DNA of 16,546 nucleotides, from the NCBI GenBank assembly GCA_029298735.1, contig JANSLP010000505.1, positions 1-16,546 of the forward strand, in the 5' to 3' direction. The position numbers and the translations under genes were made by a program. Of this stretch, positions 8,083 through 16,216 are shown in pieces. This DNA comes from Ophiostoma sp. CBS 140.51 (lineage: Eukaryota; Ascomycota; Sordariomycetes; Ophiostomatales; Ophiostomataceae). Positions within the stretch are counted from its first letter, which is position 1. The number at the start of each line of letters is the position of its first letter. The notes under the pieces are model-generated. The model did no database searches, was not told the origin of the DNA, and was given only the letters and a program-made list of their open reading frames with translations.

Positions 8083-11000
8083 CTATAGTCCACCAAACTC
8101 CCCCATCATGGTCCCCAAATTGTTATTGTCCATGCCCGGCGCAAAACCCAGGTTGGCCATAAACTGCGACCCAATATCGGCGTCCAACCTATCGAGATAA
8201 TTGACTGCACTCAGGTCATCCAGCAGGGCTTCATAGTCAAGCGTGCCGGGGGCGCCGCCGAACGCGTCGACGGCCATACCGTCACCGGGATACGGAGTGC
8301 CCATCATTGGATAGCCAGGAGGTGGAGGTGGAGGAGGCTGTTGTGATGGTGGATGTTGTTGGTGGTCGGATCCAACACCGCCTGCCGGCGGTGGCGATAT
8401 AGGCAGCGGGTGGAAACCAAACGCCGGGGGAGGTGGTGGCGGTCCAGCAGCACCGTTGTTGTACATGTTGACATCTTGTGACTGTGTCTGTTGTGGTTGT
8501 TGTTGTTGCTGTGGAGGCTGTGGAGGCTGCTGCTCCAAAAAGGACATTCTGTGATGACGGGCTGATCGTTGTTGTCCTTGGTGTTGTTGCCCTTGGTGTT
8601 GTTGCCTTTGGTGTGCCTGCTGCTGCTGATGCACCACCGCTGCTTCTGGACTTGCCGACTGGTAAACAATCGATGCTGGAGGTGGAGGTGGTGCAGACGT
8701 GGGTGCAGACGCAGACACAGGTGTCATGTTCGCCGCCGTCGTACTGGGTGTTCCCCCCGGCGTCAGCTTCTGCCGTAGCACTGCATTCGATCGGGGTGTT
8801 GACGTAGCAGTCGAGCCCGATAGTATAGATTGTTGCTGCTTTGTCACCGGCAGCTGGACATCCCAGACGCCTTCCAGAGCATCACCCAAAGCACACAGTC
8901 GCTGCTGCAGTGGCGGTGGTAGCTGTTTAAAGGATGGGTGCCCGACGACCGTGAGAGCACAGGGGACGAGCATCGGTGGCGCACCGGCCGCACCAAAACG
9001 GGCAACAAATTGTTCGAGCACGTCGGCCAGCAGGTGGGCGCGGACGTGGTCGATACCAGTGCTGTTGCGCGAGTTGAGCGACAGCAGTATATGCATCCAG
9101 ACAAAGGTGATGCGCAGCACAAAAGCGGACGGGACAGCGGCGGACGCTCGTTCTGGTGAGCGGACAAACGCAGAGAAAGGCACGTCAGGCCGGAGGACTC
9201 TGTCGAGGGCGTCGCCGTCGATGCCGTACTGAGACCCTGCCGCTGCGGCAATGACGTCGTTGTAGTCCGAGGGCGACGACGAGGCATTCGCCCCCTGGTG
9301 CTGCATAAACGTAAGGAGGGCGTGCAGCTGGTTAAATGTTGTCAACGAGTAGGCCGGGCTGCGTTCGGAGGCGGCGGCATCTTCGACACCAAAGCCGAGA
9401 CAGGGCACCCAGGGTTGCCACTCGTCGAGGCCGTCTTCGGGGACGGCGGGGCAGTTGTGTGGTGTGTGAGAGGAAAGAGACGAGCCGGGGCTCTGGTGTG
9501 ATCGGTAGGTTGCGTGTTGATGTTGTGGTGGGAGTTGTTGGCCCAAGGAGGAGCGTATGATGGACAGAAACGCCTCCAAAATACAACACCCACTTGTCAC
9601 GGCGTCAACAATCCTCCGGCGCATGGACATGGGGCCGCGGGCGTAGTCGTTAACACCAGATAGGCAGTCGGCATCCTGGGCGATCTGCCGTGATAAAGCG
9701 ATGAGCACGCGAGCAGCCGTATATCGACGGCGGCCGACGTTGACCAGTGCTAGAAGCAAAAGTGCTCGGGCATGCTGAATCTCAAAGGGGCCGTCGTCGA
9801 GTGGAATCATCTGGCGGGCAACGTCATAGATGCGGTGCGGGGACCATGCTGGCCAATCACGAGTTTGAATAGATGGGGTATTTGAGTCGGGGTGTTGTTG
9901 GTGTTGCTGTTGACTTCTTGAAGCAGCATCTTGAAAAGAAGCGAGGGCGAGGACACTCCACAGTTCTGCCGTCGCTGCCGACGCTGCAGGAGGTGCCTGT
10001 GCTGGCGCAGACGTCGCCTGCTGTTCGCCCAGCTCGCGCTCGTACTGATACACAGCTTTGAGCACATCTTGTCTTTCGAGGATCGGGAACCAGCAGTGGG
10101 TGTAGGAAAAGTAGACGTCCAGCAGTCGCCAGTGGTTTGGCGGCAGAGGCAGTCTTCCCGTCAGAGATGCATTATCGTGGCCAGTGCCTGTGTTGGAGAG
10201 GGGTGAAGGGATCGTGTTTTCGGAGGGTGACCAAGTGACAGCGGATGTCACGCCGGGTGGACGAGCCAGTGTTGCTGATGCTGCCGCCGGCGCAGCCTCT
10301 CCATCCGAATCGTCGTCGGACCCCGCCCTGTCGGAAAGCGGCCTCGTCACACCGGCACTGAACCCATCCGTCGACAGCAGCCGGTTGATTTCCCGTCGCG
10401 CCCGGCTTTTGTGCCACCGCCGGTGCAAGCGGTTGTGCCGCTCCAGATCCTTTTGTTGCTGCTGTGTACTTGTGCCCGAAGCCGCGCTGGCCTCTGGGTT
10501 GAATAGTCGTTGCGCAGCGTCTCCGCCATGCCGGCCAAATAGACCGTCCAAAGCGTCGGCGCAGCCAGGCACTTCGTCCAGCAACGAAGACAGTGTCAGC
10601 TCGAGCGTCCGGATGTACCCCGTCTGGACACCCCGCTTCTTGGGAGACGTCTTGTAGGTGCAGGCGCGGTGCTGCGAGACACACGAAGAGCATTGCGGCT
10701 GGGCGCCGTCGCATTTCTCGCGCATGGCCCGGCACTGGTCGCAGGCGCGGGAGACGCGCTGTCTCTTTGATGGAGCCGTCGTCGGGGCCGCATTTGTTGC
10801 TGCCGTCGCCGACGTCGACGAGGCGGCGGGCGAGTCCTGTGGTTGTGGTGGTGGTAATGGTTGTTGTGTCGTCGACTGTAATGGTTGTGACTGCGTCACT
10901 TTGGGGTCTGTATTTGACGGCATCGCTCCTTCTGTGCCTGCCGTTTGCGTGGCTTCCAATTGTGAGTCCGTGACTGTCGCACCTGCCGTGTTGGTTGTCG

Positions 11001-11106
11001 CCGCGTTGTTTGCTCTTGCCGCGGCCGTCCGCGAACCTGCACCACGGGCAGCTTTGCTCCCTTTGGCTCTTGCGGTGCTTGCCTGGGAAGGCTGTTGCTG
11101 CTGCAT
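8083..11106 (-). CDS. qutA: Quinate pathway transcription activator, Zn2Cys6 (QutA/QA-1F)
   Basis: DNA-binding activator of quinate-utilisation genes, acting in the nucleus and held inactive by the QutR/QA-1S repressor. The single-exon frame gives 1007 residues, longer than the roughly 820 of QutA and QA-1F because of low-complexity tracts. A Ser/Thr/Ala/Gln-rich N-terminus (1-113) precedes the basic patch KRQRVSR and the Zn2Cys6 cluster: C122, C125, C132, C139, C142 and C149, with canonical spacing C2C6C6C2C6C. The linker PKKRGVQTGYIRTLEL (155-170) is diagnostic of this regulator. A fungal transcription-factor domain starts near 322 (NHWRLLDVYFSYTHCWFPI). Poly-Gln and poly-Pro tracts fill the region before the conserved acidic-hydrophobic C-terminus (about 956-1007, with QFMANLGFAPG). 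The start at 11106 is the first in-frame ATG. The frame stays open upstream without ATG, so an unseen 5' exon is possible but not needed. Confidence 0.95.
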   Translation of the reverse strand: MQQQQPSQASTARAKGSKAARGAGSRTAAARANNAATTNTAGATVTDSQLEATQTAGTEGAMPSNTDPKVTQSQPLQSTTQQPLPPPQPQDSPAASSTSATAATNAAPTTAPSKRQRVSRACDQCRAMREKCDGAQPQCSSCVSQHRACTYKTSPKKRGVQTGYIRTLELTLSSLLDEVPGCADALDGLFGRHGGDAAQRLFNPEASAASGTSTQQQQKDLERHNRLHRRWHKSRARREINRLLSTDGFSAGVTRPLSDRAGSDDDSDGEAAPAAASATLARPPGVTSAVTWSPSENTIPSPLSNTGTGHDNASLTGRLPLPPNHWRLLDVYFSYTHCWFPILERQDVLKAVYQYERELGEQQATSAPAQAPPAASAATAELWSVLALASFQDAASRSQQQHQQHPDSNTPSIQTRDWPAWSPHRIYDVARQMIPLDDGPFEIQHARALLLLALVNVGRRRYTAARVLIALSRQIAQDADCLSGVNDYARGPMSMRRRIVDAVTSGCCILEAFLSIIRSSLGQQLPPQHQHATYRSHQSPGSSLSSHTPHNCPAVPEDGLDEWQPWVPCLGFGVEDAAASERSPAYSLTTFNQLHALLTFMQHQGANASSSPSDYNDVIAAAAGSQYGIDGDALDRVLRPDVPFSAFVRSPERASAAVPSAFVLRITFVWMHILLSLNSRNSTGIDHVRAHLLADVLEQFVARFGAAGAPPMLVPCALTVVGHPSFKQLPPPLQQRLCALGDALEGVWDVQLPVTKQQQSILSGSTATSTPRSNAVLRQKLTPGGTPSTTAANMTPVSASAPTSAPPPPPASIVYQSASPEAAVVHQQQQAHQRQQHQGQQHQGQQRSARHHRMSFLEQQPPQPPQQQQQPQQTQSQDVNMYNNGAAGPPPPPPAFGFHPLPISPPPAGGVGSDHQQHPPSQQPPPPPPPGYPMMGTPYPGDGMAVDAFGGAPGTLDYEALLDDLSAVNYLDRLDADIGSQFMANLGFAPGMDNNNLGTMMGEFGGL
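8574..8618 (-). repeat. 15-bp tandem repeat coding Gln/Gly/His units in QutA
   Basis: Two full copies and a partial third copy of a 15-base unit encode repeats of the type QHQGQ within the C-terminal low-complexity region of the activator. Such in-frame repeats usually vary in number between strains. The domain boundary on either side is unaffected. Confidence 0.6.
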
Positions 11107-11173
11107 CGCTCCTTCTTGTTGTGTGTGCTGCTTACAGAAGAGGCTGTGGATCACTTGGATCAACTGCCGTGGA

Positions 11174-11194
11174 TCAGTGCCGTAGCATCAGCAT
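11174..11194 (-). promoter_or_regulatory. Six-codon upstream ORF before the quinate activator gene
   Basis: On the minus strand, ATG at 11194 opens a frame M-L-M-L-R-H and stops at 11174, leaving 67 bases before the activator start at 11106. If the transcript begins farther upstream, as the composition suggests, ribosomes would meet this ORF first, which could limit activator translation. The transcription start is not known. Confidence 0.35.
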
Positions 11195-12257
11195 GTCCAG
11201 CAGTCAGTAAAGGAAAGAGCCACCAGGGCGTCGGGTCGTGCTGTCGTCAAATCGAGTTGCCGTCGTTGTCTCGTCCTCGTCTTCGTCAACGTCGTGATGT
11301 ATGTTGAACAGTCCAACATTAAAGTCGACGAGTCGTCGCCTCGTCAAGTCGACAAAGCCCAAAGTCCCCAAGTCAAGCCACTCCTCCATTCAACCCAATT
11401 GCAGTTCTCGGCCGTGTACGGAGTCCCCACGAATTTCTCCAAGAAATCGAGACGACACTAAGGCTAGCTAGTCTGCAGGCCAACCAGCGTCATCTACGTT
11501 CTTTTCGTTCTTTCCTTTCCGTTGGCATTCCGTTGAGTCGCGACTGGACGGTGTCGACTCGACCACTCACTGCCTGCAAAAACCGCATGACCGCCTCTTG
11601 TCTCTGTTGGGCGCTATATTTTAGTGTGCCCACCCCCTGTCTGTGCTCATCGTTAGGGCAGTAAGTGCGGCCTTTACTTTGGTAGCTACACTCTACTTCA
11701 ATAGCCTTCACGGGCGAAAGCGGTTCCGCTCTGTTCAGGTGTACGAGTTCTTCAACTTCTTTTTGTGTGTTCCCCGTCTTTTCTGTCTGCTGCAGAGGAC
11801 AGACTCCGGCGGATGGTTTTGCCTCTCGGGGATTAAGCTTCGAAATCTGGGGGACAATGGACAATGGCGTCCAATGAGCCTTCTGAGTTGGGCGATTTGG
11901 TGTAGTGCTCCGTCTCGCGGTGCGGGGAATCCTGTTTTTGGAAAGTGCGGTGGGAGAAGAAAGGAAGGAAAGAACACACACCAGACTGCCTGCCGCAAAG
12001 ACCAAGACTGCGCAGAAAATGGCAAGGGTCTTTGCGAGGACGGAGTAAAGAAGATGGAGACAAGACGGAGAAACAGACAGAGTGACAGTTCTGGACAGTC
12101 GACGGTGAACGTGAACAGTGGGAGCTCCAGACGGAGCAGTGGAGGTCAAGTGAGGGAATTGGAGGCGAGAACTGCAAATTTGGGGGCCGTTGGGGCGTTA
12201 CAGGGGTGTGTTAGTGGGCATCAGCAGGCTGGCCCCTGCGCTGTTGGAGAAACCACC

Positions 12258-12273
12258 GGAAGAGTCTTTATCC
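12258..12273 (+). promoter_or_regulatory. Candidate quinate-activator binding site between qutA and qutR
   Basis: GGAAGAGTCTTTATCC matches 13 of 16 positions of the recalled qa activator consensus. It is the same as the site at 6327 except for one central base, and the identity continues two bases further (CAG ending). It lies 0.9 kb from the repressor start and 1.15 kb from the activator start. Known qa-1F and qa-1S genes are autoregulated by the activator, which makes a shared site here reasonable. Confidence 0.42.
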
Positions 12274-12811
12274 AGCAAGTGTGGAAAAGGTATGCAAAAG
12301 TCTGGGGGAGTGGGGTCTTTTTGTTCCTTTGGCGTCTTTTGGCGTCTTTTGGTGGTCCTTCCTTTGTCCTTTTCTTCGACCTGTGAAAGAGCCTGGAGAG
12401 TGAGGAAAGTGCTTGCAACTGCGCTAACCTCTTCGAAAGGAGGGGCCCAGCTGGAGGAGAGGGCGCAAAGGAAAGAGCACAGGCGGAGACAGAACACCGT
12501 CACAGGCGCAAAGACACACGCGTCGCGCAGAGCAAGAGCGACCGCCAGCGACCGCCAAACGACACCCGTGCTCAGAGCCTCTTCCCAGACCACACCCGCG
12601 ACGACGGCCCTACGGACTGCGACTTCCGACTAGAGACTGCTCCTGCCAAAGTCGAACTCACCTCGGCCTTGCCTCTTTTGTCATTACCTCGTTTGCTGGA
12701 AGACTGGAGCTGACCAGACTACCTCTTTTTTTTTCTCCCTCCTGTCGACAACCCACCCACTCCGATCCGGGGTAATACCCAACGCCTACGCCGCACTCCT
12801 TTTTTCGCATG

Positions 12812-12861
12812 CTCCAGTCTTCATGCTCGGCTCCAGACTGTGACTCGAGACCAGACTCCAG
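12812..12861 (-). promoter_or_regulatory. Three closely spaced CreA-type hexamers upstream of qutR
   Basis: CTCCAG on the plus strand (CTGGAG on the minus strand, a match to SYGGRG) occurs at 12812, 12831 and 12856. A plus-strand CTGGAG lies at 12704. Close groups of such sites are the usual form of functional CreA targets. The position 320-370 bases before the repressor start fits a promoter. Confidence 0.4.
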
Positions 12862-12971
12862 TCATCTGACATACGATACACTCTGCCGATACGGTTGACA
12901 GACATCCGGCAAACTTTACTCAACGTCTACCAGCATCTACTCAACACCTACTCCTTGCCTCGACTCTACAT

Positions 12972-12996
12972 ACACACACACACACACACACACACA
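12972..12996. repeat. CA dinucleotide microsatellite
   Basis: About twelve AC units in the upstream region of the repressor gene. It is a simple repeat and likely to differ in length between strains. Confidence 0.85.
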
Positions 12997-13005
12997 TACG
13001 TGCCC

Positions 13006-13035
13006 ATGGTCGTTTCGGCGTCACTCTTACGTTGA
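13006..13035 (+). promoter_or_regulatory. Nine-codon upstream ORF before the quinate repressor gene
   Basis: ATG at 13006 in a good context (CCCATGG) opens a frame of nine codons (MVVSASLLR) that stops at 13033-13035, 147 bases before the repressor start. It would matter only if the transcript starts upstream of 13006, which the sequence alone does not settle. Confidence 0.35.
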
Positions 13036-13074
13036 CGGGAGTCAATTGTTCTCTTCCTACGATATACCACACGA

Positions 13075-13182
13075 CATCTTCTCGACAACCACACATCTTC
13101 TCGACAACCACACATCTTCTCGACAACCACACATCTTCTCGACAACCACACATCTTCTCGACAACCACACATCTTCATCGAC
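13075..13182 (+). repeat. 19-bp tandem repeat abutting the qutR start codon
   Basis: Five identical copies of CATCTTCTCGACAACCACA run from 13075 to 13169, followed by a partial, altered sixth copy (13170-13182) that ends exactly at the start codon. The array is free of ATG and very poor in G on the coding strand, as expected of an unstructured leader. Its reverse strand gives a spurious repetitive reading frame. Confidence 0.9.
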
Positions 13183-16100
13183 ATGGCCTCCGTCTTGAGC
13201 GGCGTGAAGCGGTCGTTTGCCGCGGCGTCGGCTGACTGGGAGGGACAGAATGGAAGGGACGGACAGACAGGACAGAACGGACGGGCACAGCCTTCCGAGA
13301 GCGAGAGTCAAGCAAACAGAGCGGCCACACAACAGTCGGCGTCGACAGCGACAACACACACATCCACATCCACCGACTCTTCAATACCAAGGACACAACC
13401 ATACGACGAGCCAAGGACACACATTACCCATTCACGAAGTGAGTACTGGACACAAAAGAGAGGATATGACATGGAAAGACTCTTGAAAACACCCACTAAC
13501 TACCTGCGCAGCCACCTCAATACCGTCAACACCTACTACACCCACGCCCCACGACCGCCCGCACTTTGACGCCGATGCCTCAGTCATTCTGACGGGCGTC
13601 CGCGGCGCCGGCAAGTCGACTTTGGCTATCATCGCCTCCACGGCCATGCGCCGCAAGATTGTCGAGGCCGACAAGGTTTTCGTCGACACCCATGGCCAGC
13701 CCAGCGGTGCCTTCCAGCGAGAACACGGCGTCGTCGCCTACCGTAAAGCCCAGTCGGCCGTGCTCCAACATATTCTCGAGACCTACCGGCGGGGCGCCAT
13801 TATTGTGTGCTCGTGGATGGAGCGCGATGTCCAGGCCCGGCTCTCGCAGTGTTCCGGCACGAACCCCATCATTCTGATTCTCAGAGACACAGCCGCCATC
13901 CAGACCCATTTGCGCGTCTGGGACGATGCACGCGTCCAAGACTTGGTGACGGCCAGCGGTCCCGTCTTTCGACGGTGCGCCCGTTTCGAGTTTTTCAACT
14001 TGTCGGAGACGCCCACCACGGGCATGAACGAGGCCACGGGCGGTGCCCCGATCCCAGAAACTGACGACCACGACAACCGTTCTCCCGCGCCCTACCTCAC
14101 CCTGAAGAGAGCAGAACGCCATTTCCTCAAGTTCTTGTCCCTCATCCTCCCGCGGGGCGCCATCCCTTTCATTGAGAGTGCCTACCCCCTGGCGTCCATC
14201 CCGACTGAAGACCGCCAGTTTACCTATGCCCTCTCCATCAAACTGTCCGACTTTGTGGCCGGCGACATTGACGTCGAAGAAGTCGAAGCCGGCGCCGACG
14301 CCATTGAGCTGGTCGTCGACTGCGTCCCCGCCGCTCACGAAACGCCCTATGCCCGACCCATCACCCCACAGCAGGCCAACAACATTAGCCGCATCGTCAG
14401 CCATATCCGCCGCAGTACGGTCATTCCCATCATCTACCATGTGGTGTTGCCCGACCCCGAGGTGGCGGCCAAGCACGACGCCCAGCGGAATGCCTACTTG
14501 TCGCATGTCCTGCATGGACTGCGGTTGGCGCCAGACTATGTGACGGTCGATCTCAGGCTGCCCGACGCGGACATTGCCCGTGTCCGCCAGGCCGTATGGA
14601 CGTCGCGCATCATTGGGGCAGTCGACATCGAGGGCACCCCGACGTCGCCCTCACCGGAAGCAAGGACACCCCCCTCCTGGCACGACCCGGTCTGGCTGGC
14701 CTACTACCGCCGCGCCGTCGACCAGGGCTGCCATGTCGCCCGCCTGACCAGACGCGCTGTCGAGCTCAGCGACAACTTTGAAGTCTCCCAGTTTATTTAC
14801 AGCACGAAAGCGTCTCCATCCCAGATTCCCCTGATCGCCTACAACACCGGTCCCAAGGGCCGCTTCTCGGCATGCTTTAACAGCGTGCTAACGTCTGTGG
14901 TCGCTGAACCAAACTGCCCTTCCGTTACAAACACAAAACCCGCCAGTGTCGTCTCCTTGGAAGCCATGGACACCAGCGATTCACGAGGATCAACTACACC
15001 TACCTCCGACTCATCCTCTCGACACACACAAACTCGCCAAGCGTCTATCCCCCTCTCCGACCCTGGCTCCCCGTCTTCCTCTTCGACCTCCACCTCCTCC
15101 ACCTCCTCGTCTTTGACGGCCCGCCAAGCCAGCGTCGCCCTGTCGTCCGCGTTTGTCTACGAACCCATGCGCCTTTATGTGTTTGGCGCCTACGTCGACT
15201 ACAGTCTGTCTCCAGCTATGCACCACGTCGCCCTCACCGCCTGTGGTCTGCCCCATACCTACCGTCCCAACTCGACGGATTCCATGGACTACATTAATAA
15301 ACTGATCCACGACCCGCGGTTTGGTGGCGCGTCCATTGGTCTGCCGTTCAAGGTGACGGCCATCCGTCTCACCCATACTTTGTCAACCCACGCCCGCGCC
15401 GTCGGTGCCATCAACACCATTATCCCCGTGCGCCAACTGAAAGCCGACGGCAGCGTGCCAAACTACTCGCAGATCCTGACGACACGCAATCAGTCCGGTC
15501 CTGTCTTGGCCATTTACGGCGAGAATACCGACTGGATCGGCATTCGGGCGTGTATCCGTAGAGGTTTGTCGCCGGCCAACGCCGTCCGCCAAGGCAGCGT
15601 GGGACTGGTGATTGGCGCCGGCGGTATGGCCCGCGCCGCCATTTATGCCATGCTGCAGCTGGGCGTCAAACAGATTGTGGTGTCCAACCGCACGGTGTCC
15701 AATGCCGAAAAGATGGTCGACCACTTTTCGGGGATGCTCGAGCGGAACGAAATGGAACTGCTGAGTCACGACGATGACGATTCCGTCCCCACAAAGTTCC
15801 ATGTCCTGCGCACTCAACAGGAACCCTGGCCGACCGATTTCCGGCTGCCCACCATGATTATCAGCTGTATCCCGACGCACCGGATCGGTACGGTGCCCGC
15901 GCCCGACCTGACCTTGCCGCCCGCCTGGTTCGGCAGCCCTACGGGTGGTGTTTTGGTCGAACTGGCCTACAAGACGCTGCAGACACCTCTGCTGGAACAG
16001 AGTCGCAAACTGGCGCACAAGGGCTGGGTCAGTCTGGACGGACTGGACTTGCTGCCAGAACAGGGTTTTGCCCAATTCGAGTTGTTTACGGGGAGAAGAG

Positions 16101-16216
16101 CCCCCCGCCGTCTCATGAGGGAGGAAGTGTTCAAGGCGCACAAGGACGAGTCGGGACGGTCGAACTTGCCGCAATTGCAAGGGAGATTAGACAACATTGT
16201 GAACCAAGAGCCGTAG
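13183..16216 (+). CDS. qutR: Quinate repressor protein, AROM-derived (QutR/QA-1S), two exons
   Basis: Negative regulator that binds and inactivates the QutA activator when quinate is absent. Exons 13183-13438 and 13512-16216 give 986 residues; QutR and QA-1S are about 920-930. Order: Ser/Thr/Gln-rich N-terminus (1-100). Shikimate-kinase-like domain (about 108-300) with intact Walker A GVRGAGKST at 114-122. Type I dehydroquinase-like domain (about 313-560). Ser/Thr-rich linker (about 571-630). Shikimate-dehydrogenase-like domain (638-970). By my alignment to AROM, the dehydroquinase-like domain keeps a His (H476, SWHDP) but has R496 in place of the Schiff-base lysine, V353 and A539 for the substrate arginines. 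The dehydrogenase-like domain keeps SLSP 650-653, K699, NTDW 757-760, GAGGMA 787-792 and LPEQGFAQF around 933-941. The start ATG directly follows the leader repeat. Confidence 0.95.
13439..13511 (+). other. Spliceosomal intron in the quinate repressor gene
   Basis: The donor is GTGAGT at 13439, the branch point CTAAC just before 13501, and the acceptor GCGCAG ends at 13511. The intron is 73 bases and phase 1. Splicing joins the N-terminal low-complexity exon to the frame containing DADASVILTGVRGAGKST, which would otherwise lack a start codon. Confidence 0.9.

Larger units (their letters stand above)
11107..13182. promoter_or_regulatory. Divergent regulatory region shared by the quinate activator and repressor genes
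   Basis: About 2.1 kb separates the two divergently oriented start codons, the arrangement known for Neurospora qa-1F and qa-1S. No coding sequence is supported. Near the activator it is rich in GTCG/CGTC steps, including an inverted repeat GACGAG...CTCGTC around 11327-11346. An A/T-rich AAAATATAG (minus strand) near 11609-11617 is a possible TATA-like element for the activator. A CCAAT lies near 11870. A quinate-activator-like site is at 12258-12273. CreA-type hexamers occur at 12704 and 12812-12861, a T tract is at about 12726-12735, a CA microsatellite at 12972-12996, and a 19-bp repeat abuts the repressor start. Confidence 0.6.

Noticed and set aside
11107..11163. Nineteen-residue upstream extension of the activator
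   Set aside because: The frame is open but begins on TTG; the first ATG is at 11106. It could be coding only if an unseen upstream exon is spliced in.
11643..12386. 247-codon plus-strand frame in the divergent regulatory region
   Set aside because: No recognisable motif, composition typical of noncoding sequence, and an overlapping minus-strand frame of similar length shows that open frames here are uninformative.
13057..13359. Minus-strand frames with repeated MCGCREDVWLSRR-like units, resembling a repeat protein
   Set aside because: They are the reverse complement of the 19-bp leader repeat upstream of qutR, have no family resemblance and overlap a well-supported gene start.
13580..14515. 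Long minus-strand frame (311 codons) opposite the repressor gene
   Set aside because: It mirrors the third-position-biased coding strand of qutR; no recognisable domain is visible, while the plus strand has clear AROM-type domains.
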